Shown: piece by piece, positions 14,654 to 23,387 of the stretch | How the letters are laid out: each line of letters starts with the position of its first letter | Position numbering within the stretch: the stretch's first letter is position 1 | DNA from: Corynebacterium sp. | Lineage (GTDB): Bacteria > Actinomycetota > Actinomycetes > Mycobacteriales > Mycobacteriaceae | NCBI RefSeq assembly: GCF_030826625.1 | Contig: NZ_JAPJNQ010000017.1 | Coordinates: 1 to 31,809, forward strand | DNA: 31,809 nucleotides | Direction of reading: 5' to 3' | Program-made: the position numbers and the translations under genes | Notes under the pieces: generated by a model | What the model was told of the DNA's origin: nothing | Databases searched by the model: none | The model's input: only the letters and a program-made list of their open reading frames with translations

Positions 14654-14835
14654 TACTCCGCGCCGCCCATAAGCGCCGACAGCTCCTCAGAGGTGAGCCG
14701 CTCACCTGTGTCTTTAGGACGGGGCGCCGACACAGCTGGCACCTCGACAGGAATGATTCCCTCCTCAGCCAGGGCTGCCTTCGTGGCTGAGGCATTGGGA
14801 TCGCCACTGAGCTTGGCGATAGTCGAGGAGGCCAC
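14653..14835 (-). pseudogene. Antitoxin of the PIN remnant, probably 5'-truncated
   Basis: 60 codons, ASSTIAKLSGDPNASATKAA then a Pro/Val linker and RLTSEELSALMGGAE, with its stop fused to the toxin ATG as in many toxin-antitoxin operons. The possible start is a GTG with GGGGAG too close upstream. An in-frame stop two codons before it, 9 bp from the flanking repeat, suggests that the original N-terminus was cut off at the module junction. Family not identified. Confidence 0.5.
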
Positions 14836-14844
14836 GCTCCCCTA

Positions 14845-14874
14845 ACGGCTCACAGCACACCTAACTGCAGCTGG
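14845..14874. repeat. Flanking direct repeat of AbiF module, right copy
   Basis: Second copy of the DUF2254 3' end. In the frame of that gene it reads GSQHT-stop where the left copy reads GSQHG-stop, followed by the same 10 bp after the stop. It lies 37 bp before the MmeI-like gene. Confidence 0.85.
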
Positions 14875-14899
14875 ACCTGCGTTACCCCACCAGCTTTGC

Positions 14900-14905
14900 G
14901 ATAAT
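14900..14905 (+). promoter_or_regulatory. -10 box placing transcription start on the ATG (leaderless)
   Basis: GATAAT ends 6 bp before the ATG at 14912, and no usable Shine-Dalgarno stands at the right distance (GGAG is two bases away). This is the arrangement of leaderless mRNAs, common in corynebacteria. No clear -35 box is seen. Confidence 0.4.
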
Positions 14906-14911
14906 GGAGCA

Positions 14912-17761
14912 ATGACTCGCGCCACATCCACCACGCAACGCCTGGAACGCTCAACCATCCGCCACAACCTCTTACAGTTTGTGGTGCGCTGGCGCGAACG
15001 CATCGCCGCCTGGCGCGAAACCAATGAGTCCGGCACAGAGCAGAAATACGCGCAGCAGTATTGGACAGATTTCTTTTCTTGCTTCGGTATTAATGCCACC
15101 TACCTCAATGTTTTTGAGCAGACTGCTAAGCGCAGCAGCACGGGCGGGCACGGCCGTATTGATTTCTTTATGCCCAATAAGTTGATTGGTGAGGCAAAGT
15201 CGCTGGATGTGGATCTGGATGCCGCCCACCAACAGGCTCTGGATTATCTACGCGGTGGTACCATCAAGGAGCATCAGTGGCCGCGCTACATCATGTGCAC
15301 GAATTTTGAGCAGATCCGGCTGAACCGCTTGGGCGAACAAGATGAACGTTTCGATGTCACCATCAGCTTGGATGAGTTGCTGGATCATGCCGAGAAGTTC
15401 ATGTTCCTGGCTGGCTATGAGTCGGTTAGCCACCGCGAGCAGGAGCGCGCCTCCATTGCGGCTTCGGAGATCATGGCGAATTTGTTCCGTGCGCTTAACG
15501 ACGATGATGTGGATGAGGCAGTCGGCGATGCTGCCCCGACGAACCCGGAGGACGAAGACGAGCGCGTCGAACAGACCTCAATGTATCTGACGCGGCTGCT
15601 GTTTTTGCTCTTCGGCGATAATGCGGGTTTGTGGCAGCCGGGTTTGTTCGCGGACTTGGTGATTAATGCCAATGGCGTCGGTGAGCTTTCTGGTGATCTG
15701 AACACGCTGTTCAATGATGTGTTGAATAAGCCGGAATCGCAGCGTCCGCGTCGTCTGCCGGAGCATCTAGCGAAGTTCCCGTACGTCAACGGTGGTTTAT
15801 TTGCCGGTGATGTGCCGAAGGAATACTTCGATGAGCAGATGCACAAGGTGCTTGTCGACGCTTGCTCGTTCGATTGGTCTCAAATAAGCCCCGCCATCTT
15901 CGGTTCTTTGTTCCAGTTGGTGAAGTCGAAGGAAGCGCGTCGGCATTCTGGTGAGCATTACACCAGTGAGAAGAATATTCTGAAGACGATCGAGCCGTTG
16001 TTCCTGGATGAGTTGCGCGCAGAGGCTCGCCGTTTGATCAATTCGAAGTCCACGAGCGTGAAGAAGCTGCGCGAGTTCCGCGATAGCCTGGCGAACAACA
16101 TTTACTGCGACCCTGCTTGTGGTTCCGGAAACTTCCTGATTGTGGCTTACCGCGAGCTGCGCAAGATTGAGACGGAGATGATTGTTGCTATCCGTGAGCG
16201 TGAGGGCAGCGCGGGCAGCATGACTTTTGATATTTCGTGGGAGCAGAAGCTTTCCATTGACCAGTTCTATGGTTTTGAGATCAACTGGTGGCCGGCGAAG
16301 ATTGCCGAGACTGCCATGTTCTTGGTGGACCATCAGGCAAACCGGGAGCTTGCCGACGCTATCGGCCTGGCTCCGGAACGCTTGCCGATCAATATCACCG
16401 CGCATATCCACCACGGCAACGCCTTACAGCTGGATTGGGCGGAGATCCTGCCAGAAACTAGTGGTCAGACCTATATCTTTGGTAACCCGCCGTTTATTGG
16501 GCAGTACACCAAGACTAAGGAACAGACAGCTGATATGAAGCGTGTCTGGGGCAAGGATTACGACGGCTATCTGGATTACGTCACTGGCTGGCACGCGCAA
16601 GCGCTGAACGTACTACAGACGCGCCACGGCGAGTTCGCCTACGTAACCACGAACTCGATTACACAAGGCCAGCCGGTTCCTGCGCTGTTCGGCCCGATCT
16701 TCCGGGATCATTGGCGCATCAAGTTTGCGCACCGTACGTTTAGCTGGGATTCAGAGGCACCCGGCAAGGCCGCGGTGCATTGTGTGATCGTAGGATTCAG
16801 CCGAAACACCAGTGTGAAGCCGCGTCTATGGGATTACCCGGACGTTCGTGGCGAAGCTGTCCCCGTTCCGGTGGAGAAATCCATCAATGCTTATCTGGTT
16901 GATGGTCCGAATATCTTGGTAAAAAAGCGGTCAAAACCGCTAGCAGATATTCCGCCTGCAAAGCGTGGATCCCAGCCGACAGACGGAGGTTATTTAATCG
17001 TTGAATCTAATGATTACCCTGAAGTCGCTAATGATGCAGTAGCCTCAAAATATTTACGCCCCTTCCGCATGGGACGTGAGTTGGTTCGAGGACTCGACCG
17101 TTGGTGCCTATGGATGGATCATGAAGGCTTTAATCCGATTGATCTGAATAAATCTGCCATCCTTAAAAACCGAATTGAAAATGTCCGCCAATTCAGGTTA
17201 GCGAGCAAAAAGCAAGCAACACAGGATGCTGCGAATGTTCCATACTTATTTCAAGAGATAAGACAACCGGACTGCAATTACGTGGGCATACCATGCGTAG
17301 TTTCTGGAAACAGAAAATTTTACACCGCACAACATCTAAGTCCGAATATCATTGCAGGAAATAAAGTTTACACCGCATACGACCCCGACGGGTTACTGTT
17401 TGCGTTAATTTCTTCATCTATGTTTATGACATGGCAGCGAACCGTCGGCGGACGTCTAAAATCAGATTTAAATTTTGCAGGAACGCTCACTTGGAACACA
17501 TTCCCCGTTCCAAACCTTGACAGCACAAGCAAGGAACGGATCATTGCAGCCGGCCAGAAAGTTCTCGAAGCACGCGAACTACATCCTGAGAGATCACTTG
17601 CAGATCACTACAATCCGCTCGCCATGGATCCAGCTTTACTAAAGGCTCACGATGCCCTGGACAAGGAAGTCGATAAGGCATTCGGTGCTCCGCGAAAGCT
17701 CACCACTGAGCGACAACGGCAAGAGCTGCTATTTGAAAACTATTCGAAACTGACGAAGTAG
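14912..17761 (+). CDS. MmeI-like (Type IIL) restriction-modification enzyme
   Basis: 949 residues in one chain, close to MmeI length. Order: N-terminal PD-(D/E)XK nuclease (HGRIDFFMPNKLIGEAK; Asp84, Glu94, Lys96), helical spacer, N6-adenine methyltransferase with SAM motif DPACGSGNF (from residue 400) and catalytic NPPF (Asn525), a target-recognition domain (about 640-880), and a C-terminal helical segment ending in ERQRQELLFENYSKLTK. It methylates one strand of an asymmetric site and cuts about 20 bp away when the site is unmodified. From about 16915 to 17560 the DNA becomes clearly A+T-rich, coinciding with the recognition domain, as if that domain had been swapped. mcrB follows 33 bp later. 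All catalytic motifs are intact. Confidence 0.92.
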   Translation: MTRATSTTQRLERSTIRHNLLQFVVRWRERIAAWRETNESGTEQKYAQQYWTDFFSCFGINATYLNVFEQTAKRSSTGGHGRIDFFMPNKLIGEAKSLDVDLDAAHQQALDYLRGGTIKEHQWPRYIMCTNFEQIRLNRLGEQDERFDVTISLDELLDHAEKFMFLAGYESVSHREQERASIAASEIMANLFRALNDDDVDEAVGDAAPTNPEDEDERVEQTSMYLTRLLFLLFGDNAGLWQPGLFADLVINANGVGELSGDLNTLFNDVLNKPESQRPRRLPEHLAKFPYVNGGLFAGDVPKEYFDEQMHKVLVDACSFDWSQISPAIFGSLFQLVKSKEARRHSGEHYTSEKNILKTIEPLFLDELRAEARRLINSKSTSVKKLREFRDSLANNIYCDPACGSGNFLIVAYRELRKIETEMIVAIREREGSAGSMTFDISWEQKLSIDQFYGFEINWWPAKIAETAMFLVDHQANRELADAIGLAPERLPINITAHIHHGNALQLDWAEILPETSGQTYIFGNPPFIGQYTKTKEQTADMKRVWGKDYDGYLDYVTGWHAQALNVLQTRHGEFAYVTTNSITQGQPVPALFGPIFRDHWRIKFAHRTFSWDSEAPGKAAVHCVIVGFSRNTSVKPRLWDYPDVRGEAVPVPVEKSINAYLVDGPNILVKKRSKPLADIPPAKRGSQPTDGGYLIVESNDYPEVANDAVASKYLRPFRMGRELVRGLDRWCLWMDHEGFNPIDLNKSAILKNRIENVRQFRLASKKQATQDAANVPYLFQEIRQPDCNYVGIPCVVSGNRKFYTAQHLSPNIIAGNKVYTAYDPDGLLFALISSSMFMTWQRTVGGRLKSDLNFAGTLTWNTFPVPNLDSTSKERIIAAGQKVLEARELHPERSLADHYNPLAMDPALLKAHDALDKEVDKAFGAPRKLTTERQRQELLFENYSKLTK

Positions 17762-17794
17762 ACCAATCAACGCGCACCTCGTGAGGAGTACTAA

Positions 17795-20035
17795 ATGTCT
17801 TTGACGGAGCTTTCCCACAAAGATGCCAAGACATTCGTATGGGTAATTCGGACCGGCCGCAAAGGAGAGCGTGAAGGTCGTTCCCTTGCTGAGGCCACTA
17901 TCATGCCCGGGATGGGTTTTGGTGCTGCGACGGCAGAAGCTTCAACTGTTGACAGCGTAAAAACGGCAATTAAAAAACTTAATCCTGCTCTGCCAAATTC
18001 CAAAGTAACTAGCCAAGCCAACCAATATATCCGTTTCCGCGATGAGACAAAACCTGGCGATACCGTCGTCATGCCAAGCAAACTACAGCAAGGGCGTCTC
18101 TACGTTGGCACAGTAGCGGGTAGGGCATATTTCGACTCAGATGAATCTGACCCAGAGGCACAAAATAAGCTCCCTGTTAATTGGCATGAAGAGTGGATCA
18201 CACGCGATGAACTGGGGCAAGACCTACAAAATTCACTGCGCAGCTTACTGACTATTTTCAAAATCACTCGAAACAACGCAGCTAATCGAATCGAACAAGT
18301 TTTAGACGGTGACGGCGACCCCGAACGAGAATCTGATCTCACGCAAAATTCAGAGGCAATCCTTGACTGGGATGAGTTCTTTGAAGAACTAGGAACCAAG
18401 CTTGCGAATTACCACGATGACCGCGCTTCCCTGATTAAGCAGCTAACCGAAGCGGCAGAAGGCTCAGACCGCCCTTCTCTCTTCAAGAACTTATGGACGC
18501 TCCCCACTGTCGACGGTGAACGTCGTGAAGCAACGGATATTGATCCGTTTACTGTTCTCGCTATTATTAACCGGCAAATCACAGTCGCAAATAAAATTGC
18601 GATCTGCAAGGTTTATAAAGACACTTTCGACATCGATGCTCCAATACCAACAGGATTTGATGGTGTTCCAGAGCGCAACAATCTAAGCACTCGTTTCGAA
18701 TCAAAACCAGCAGATATAGGTAACCCGGAGTTTTATAACGCTGCATGGGAATTATTTCTTGCTGGCATACGTTACGCGGAATCCAGCAGCCGTGATGAGT
18801 TTATCAAAGCATTTGATTTAGCCACTGATAGCCGCAGCATCACCGCCTACACGATGGGTCTCTACTGGTTCCGCCCTGGAACCTTCTTAGCCCTCGATAG
18901 CAAGACACGAAACTATTTAAATTCCCCAAATGTCCTTGGCCCTGGATTCACCAACCAAGTACGAGACGGTCAGTCCTATTTAGAGGCTCTGGAACAAGTC
19001 CAAGCCTGGATGACTGAGGAGGAAGATACACAAAATAACTTCGCCGAGTTATCTGCTGCATCCTACACCACCGGACCAGCAGAAATGCCTGAGTCCGAAC
19101 CTTCGGCAGAATTAACGAATGAAGAAAATAAAACTGAAAATGCGTCTTATACCTATGAAAATATTCGTGCTGAAGGCGCCTTTTTAGAAAGCAGTGAAAT
19201 CCAAAAGCTGCTCCGCCGATGGTCAGAAAAGAAAAACCTGATCCTGCAAGGCCCACCTGGGACCGGCAAAACTTGGCTTGCCCGCAAGCTGGCTTATGCC
19301 TTGATCGGCAAAGAGAACGACGAGAACATCACTACGCAACAGTTTCACCCGTCTACCTCATACGAAGACTTTGTCATGGGATACCGTCCAGCACGTGATG
19401 GTCGGCTAGAACTCCAATATGGCGCTTTCATGAAGGCAGCCCAAGGCGCCCAAGAAGATGCAGGGCAAAAGCATATCTTCATCATTGAAGAAATAAACCG
19501 TGGTAACCCAGCACAAATCTTCGGCGAAATGCTGACATTGCTGGAAGCTGACAAACGCAACCCAGATAACGCGCTACGCTTAATCTATTCACAAGATGAT
19601 GACGACCCATTCCACCTGCCGGAAAATTTCTATGTCATCGGCACCATGAACCAAGCAGATCGATCGTTGGCTGGCCTTGATATCGCATTACGGCGACGAT
19701 TCTCCTTCGCGACTCTCAAGCCAGAATTGGGAAGCAATTGGCTAGAATTTGCAGAAAAACGAGGCCACGATACGCGTGAACTTCGCTCTATTGCGAATCA
19801 AATTACACAGGTCAACGCACTCATCAGTGAAGATCCCACACTTGGCGCGCCATTTTGCATCGGGCATAGCTTTGTCACACCGCGCACGAAAATCACCGAG
19901 CCAGCCGTCGGCAAGACTCAACGATGGTTCCAAGAAATCATCGACACCGACTTGGCGCCATTGCTCGAAGAATACTGGTTTAGTCAGCCAGAAAAACTGG
20001 AGAAAGCATTGGGAATACTCCATGGGTCTCAGTAA
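17795..20035 (+). CDS. mcrB: McrB-type GTPase with N-terminal PUA/EVE-like reader domain
   Basis: 746 residues; AAA+ motor of a modification-dependent (Type IV) restriction enzyme. Residues 1-115 contain FVWVIRTGRKGEREGRS and KPGDTVVMPSKLQQGRLYVG, reminiscent of PUA/EVE-like or Mrr-N domains that flip out modified bases. A helical middle domain follows. The motor has Walker A GPPGTGKT (486-493), Walker B IIEEINRG (Glu565-Glu566), and the McrB-specific GTMNQADRS (MNxxD from 618) with LDIALRRRF. GAGGAG stands 7 nt before the ATG. It overlaps mcrC by 14 bp, so the two are translationally coupled, and it lies 33 bp after the MmeI-like gene, implying one operon. Confidence 0.92.
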   Translation: MSLTELSHKDAKTFVWVIRTGRKGEREGRSLAEATIMPGMGFGAATAEASTVDSVKTAIKKLNPALPNSKVTSQANQYIRFRDETKPGDTVVMPSKLQQGRLYVGTVAGRAYFDSDESDPEAQNKLPVNWHEEWITRDELGQDLQNSLRSLLTIFKITRNNAANRIEQVLDGDGDPERESDLTQNSEAILDWDEFFEELGTKLANYHDDRASLIKQLTEAAEGSDRPSLFKNLWTLPTVDGERREATDIDPFTVLAIINRQITVANKIAICKVYKDTFDIDAPIPTGFDGVPERNNLSTRFESKPADIGNPEFYNAAWELFLAGIRYAESSSRDEFIKAFDLATDSRSITAYTMGLYWFRPGTFLALDSKTRNYLNSPNVLGPGFTNQVRDGQSYLEALEQVQAWMTEEEDTQNNFAELSAASYTTGPAEMPESEPSAELTNEENKTENASYTYENIRAEGAFLESSEIQKLLRRWSEKKNLILQGPPGTGKTWLARKLAYALIGKENDENITTQQFHPSTSYEDFVMGYRPARDGRLELQYGAFMKAAQGAQEDAGQKHIFIIEEINRGNPAQIFGEMLTLLEADKRNPDNALRLIYSQDDDDPFHLPENFYVIGTMNQADRSLAGLDIALRRRFSFATLKPELGSNWLEFAEKRGHDTRELRSIANQITQVNALISEDPTLGAPFCIGHSFVTPRTKITEPAVGKTQRWFQEIIDTDLAPLLEEYWFSQPEKLEKALGILHGSQ

Positions 20036-21263
20036 ATATGTACCGCTGCGCAGCATCTGGCTGTTGCAGTTATACGCCTCGGAGGTATACCAACGTGGCT
20101 TGATCCGCGATTCTGCAGTGGAAGCTACAGATGCTGAGCTTCCTGTGTTGGTAAGTTCAATGTTGTGTGATGCTGTCGAGCGCCGCATGAGCGAACAGCT
20201 CAGCGTCGCCTTCGAGACAGAGAGCGGGAATCTTAATCGGGTACGCGGCAAGATCGATGTCTATCACACTGCGCGGCACCAGTTGCTAGAAAAGGGCAAG
20301 GTTCGATGCCAATATGAGACGCTCAGCCTCGACGGTCCAGTGAACCGTTATCTACTTCGCGCATTGAACACGGCAATGCACAAAGTGCAAGCTTTTGGCG
20401 ATACGGCTCTTACTCGGCGGTGTCGCAGATTGGTGAATGCTTTTCGATACAACGGCGTGACCCTAGTCGAGACCCTCGGCTATCCAGGGTCTCGACTCTC
20501 TCCCCGAGACCACACTCCTGTGGCGGTTGCCAAACTTTTGCTGGAATTGTTTGTCCCAGCAGGTGGGAAGGCATCTTCGGGTAACACAGTAGAATTTCGG
20601 AGCCGGACATACGAAGAAACCGAACTTCGTAAATTATTTGAAAAAGCTCTGTATGGCCTATACCGCTACCATTTACCTACCGCCCGTGTAACCAGCGGAC
20701 GCCGGATGCGTTGGCCCGGTACTGAGAACTCCAACGCAGCAGTTCCTGAGATGGAAACCGACATCATCATAAAGCAGCCGTCCGGTGAGCATCTTATCGT
20801 CGATGCAAAATTCACCTCAATGGCAACCACAGTCCGCCAAGGTAATCGGCCAACTTTGAAATCTGGTCACATTTATCAGATCACGAGCTACGCCACTGCT
20901 TATGCAATGAACGAGCCTGCTGGGACTCCGGTACACGGTGTGATGGTCTATGCGACTTTGGGTTTACCAGCTGGCCATTCGGATTTGTCTGCAAGTAACT
21001 TCCCTGATGTGCAGGAGTTTTCCATCGGCCAGCACAGGATGCGATTCGCAGCATTAGATCTCACTGGCTCTGCCCGAAAAGTACGAGAGGCAGCACTTGC
21101 GGCGGTGGATTCTCAATCGACAAAGGTGACTGACCGTTTCTCAGTCATCAGTAAAATAGAACCATTTAACCAAGAACCTTCGCTGCTTTTATACCGTCGC
21201 TGGATATTAGGCGCCCACCAAACAGGGATCAGGTCCCTAAAATCATTTGTCAATGACGAGTGA
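20022..21263 (+). CDS. mcrC: McrC-type nuclease subunit
   Basis: 413 residues; N-terminal part (MGLSKYVPLRSIWLLQLYAS...) binds the McrB ring in the family, and the C-terminal PD-(D/E)XK nuclease has METDIIIKQPSGEHLIVDAK (Asp247, Asp261, Lys263). The start at 20022 overlaps the end of mcrB by 14 bp and gives the family's usual N-terminus; longer in-frame reading would lie inside mcrB. Together McrB and McrC cut DNA between modified sites after GTP-driven translocation. No frameshift seen, so the system looks functional. Confidence 0.9.
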   Translation: MGLSKYVPLRSIWLLQLYASEVYQRGLIRDSAVEATDAELPVLVSSMLCDAVERRMSEQLSVAFETESGNLNRVRGKIDVYHTARHQLLEKGKVRCQYETLSLDGPVNRYLLRALNTAMHKVQAFGDTALTRRCRRLVNAFRYNGVTLVETLGYPGSRLSPRDHTPVAVAKLLLELFVPAGGKASSGNTVEFRSRTYEETELRKLFEKALYGLYRYHLPTARVTSGRRMRWPGTENSNAAVPEMETDIIIKQPSGEHLIVDAKFTSMATTVRQGNRPTLKSGHIYQITSYATAYAMNEPAGTPVHGVMVYATLGLPAGHSDLSASNFPDVQEFSIGQHRMRFAALDLTGSARKVREAALAAVDSQSTKVTDRFSVISKIEPFNQEPSLLLYRRWILGAHQTGIRSLKSFVNDE

Positions 21264-21374
21264 AAAGCGACTCTGAGCCTAGACATAAACCACAATTTAT
21301 ACTAGCATGTCTATTATATTTAGACCTCCAAAACAGATTAAAATTTGAACCCCAAAGCTACCTAGAGGACGATT

Positions 21375-22673
21375 TTGAATAACGACGACTACTTTTATCC
21401 TGGAATCAGAAAATTCGATCGATTTGATTTCAAAAGACTAAACATCAAAGAGGAAAAACAGCAGCACAATATAATGATGTTAGTGGGAAACGGATTCGAC
21501 ATCTCCATTCTAAACCACTTCAATATGAGTATCAAAACCGACTACAACTCGTTTTTCCACTATCTGAATTTAATTAACTTTGATACTGAGAACATTCTTT
21601 ACAAACAGATGGACATACTTCGCCAGCACCATGAGTCAGAACTGCGCGACGGAAAGGATGGATTTCCCGATTGGAGTGATTTCGAATCAAGGTTGCAGGA
21701 GCACATCCCAAAAACACAATTAAGCGAATCTAATGAACTAAGTGAATATAATCAACTCAGGGAACACTTGGCCGAAATACAACAGAAGTTTTCTAAATTT
21801 TTAACCTCTGCAATCGATTCGCGACTCCTGTACAACCTAGACCAGAGTGCGCAAAAATTCCACTGGGCATATTCTTCGTTCGCGCGGTTTCTCGCAGATC
21901 TTGATGAAAATGATTATGAATTAATGTCATTTCCACGGAATGTGAATCATCACCATCTTTTCTATTTCAATATAATTAATTTTAATTATACTCCACTACT
22001 TGACAGCTATCTTCATTTAGATCAGAAACAGTTTGACCCACATGTCCATAAAACAGTAGATACTAACTTTCTGTTTCGAAGGAACCCTCGGAATTTTCCC
22101 AAACAACACCGCGCTGACAATTACCCCAATGCAGAAACAGGATGTTCAGCCTACCTTTCAACTGAAATCCATCATCCACACGGCACTCAATCGATATCAC
22201 GTTCCTTGCTTTTTGGCATCGACGGTACGGACGAGATTGCTTCAGACGGCTCTTCTCGTAGACTAGAAAAAAATTTTTGGGCGCAAACCCATCGCCGCTA
22301 TTATAAAATGATCAAAGAAACCGAATTATTTATCATCTTCGGCAGTTCGACAGGTGAAACCGATCGCTGGTGGTGGCGACATATTTTAAAGAGCGTTTTT
22401 GATGGCGCTGAATTGATAATCTATAAATATTTCCATTCTAAATATGATGCAAAAAGTGCCGATCCTCGAAAGATTAAGGAAAATTTTTTTGTTTCCAACT
22501 ATGACGATGGCCTATTTGAAGGACAGGACAAAATTGACAGCAAGAAAAAGTGTCTAGACCGTATACATATTGTTAGGTATTCAGACCCGAAAACAATATC
22601 AGCTTTTGGTTTTAGTGATATACCATACGACCCGACTAACAGGGACCCTCGCTCCATTCCAAACGTTAGGTAA
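21375..22673 (+). CDS. AbiH-family abortive infection protein
   Basis: 432 residues from a TTG start preceded by AGAGGA. AbiH signatures: IMMLVGNGFDISILNHFNM with a Rossmann/Sir2-like first loop, a DYNSFFHYL segment, FNIINFNYTPLLDSYLHL, an IHHPHGTQSISRSLLFGIDG stretch, and ELFIIFGSSTGETDRWWWRH near the end. AbiH blocks phage propagation by an unresolved mechanism. The gene is strikingly A+T-rich with many AAT/TTT/ATA codons compared with tadA or fabG4, so a recent origin outside the high-GC actinobacteria is likely. Downstream lies decayed IS material. Confidence 0.87.
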   Translation: MNNDDYFYPGIRKFDRFDFKRLNIKEEKQQHNIMMLVGNGFDISILNHFNMSIKTDYNSFFHYLNLINFDTENILYKQMDILRQHHESELRDGKDGFPDWSDFESRLQEHIPKTQLSESNELSEYNQLREHLAEIQQKFSKFLTSAIDSRLLYNLDQSAQKFHWAYSSFARFLADLDENDYELMSFPRNVNHHHLFYFNIINFNYTPLLDSYLHLDQKQFDPHVHKTVDTNFLFRRNPRNFPKQHRADNYPNAETGCSAYLSTEIHHPHGTQSISRSLLFGIDGTDEIASDGSSRRLEKNFWAQTHRRYYKMIKETELFIIFGSSTGETDRWWWRHILKSVFDGAELIIYKYFHSKYDAKSADPRKIKENFFVSNYDDGLFEGQDKIDSKKKCLDRIHIVRYSDPKTISAFGFSDIPYDPTNRDPRSIPNVR

Positions 22674-22723
22674 TTTGATTAGTTAGAATCAGCTGGGTTT
22701 TCCAGTCCGCTTCATAGTGATCG

Positions 22724-22966
22724 ATGGTAACCACCACTAGCATCCTTATGCTGGCGATCGCAGATAGCCTAGAAGAAGGCGTCGTCAAGAGCTCCGACCC
22801 GGAACTCGGCAAGATTATTAAACGGAACTATTTGGTACGTCCAGGTAGCACGATGTCCGGAGAAAACAAGCTCAAGCCAGTGAAAGACGACCTCGATGCC
22901 TACCGGCGCCTGCTTTCCGGCGAGCAGCCGATCGAGAAATCCACAGTAACGGCGAATTACCGATAA
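22724..22966 (+). CDS. Hypothetical 80-residue frame
   Basis: Open frame without a visible ribosome-binding site: MVTTTSILMLAIADSLEEGV, later KLKPVKDDLDAYRRLLSGEQ, ending TVTANYR. Charge and composition look protein-like in the second half, so it may be a fragment of a larger lost gene next to the IS remnant. No family recognised. Confidence 0.3.
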   Translation: MVTTTSILMLAIADSLEEGVVKSSDPELGKIIKRNYLVRPGSTMSGENKLKPVKDDLDAYRRLLSGEQPIEKSTVTANYR

Positions 22967-23387
22967 AGCCTGCCCCAGAATTCGACCAAGTGTGGGAACT
23001 GAAGTACCCCAGGTTTTGTTCCGTTTGGGTAAATGGGAAAATCTTCGACCATGCCGAAGAAGTTTGACCAGGATGCGAAAGACCGAGTGGTCCGCGATAC
23101 CAATTAGTTGTTGAAATCTGCCTCAGCTTTTCCGCATCGGAACCAGGCCCGAAACCTTAAGAAATGATCCGGTTCATCGATGAGCACCGGGTTCGTTTCA
23201 CAATTGGGTTCATCTTCTACGACGTTGAAGAATATTCGTGAAGGCGCACTTGCCAAGCTGCCGTCGGCTCTGGATTGCCCTGGGGTTTTCAGGACCGCTT
23301 GCCTTGCGTATCCCCCGAAACCCCACAGGGAATAAGAAGATAGCTAACGATAAAGAAATTCAAAACACACCTCACCACCTCTGTGCC
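22967..23387. mobile_element. IS3-family transposase remnant
   Basis: An OrfA-like start at 23051 reads MPKKFDQDAKDRVVRDTN then stop. A few codons on, LKSASAF fits an OrfA end. At 23164 an OrfB-like start reads MIRFIDEHRVRFTIGFIFYD and soon stops. These match the ends of IS3-type transposase genes in order, with the rest deleted and frames broken. Terminal repeats are not certain; the limits given are those of the gene-free stretch. Confidence 0.55.

Noticed and set aside
13364..14874. Transposon target-site duplication around the AbiF module
   Set aside because: 30 bp with three mismatches, in-frame gene-end content, no terminal inverted repeats and no transposase inside; recombination with an allele fits better.
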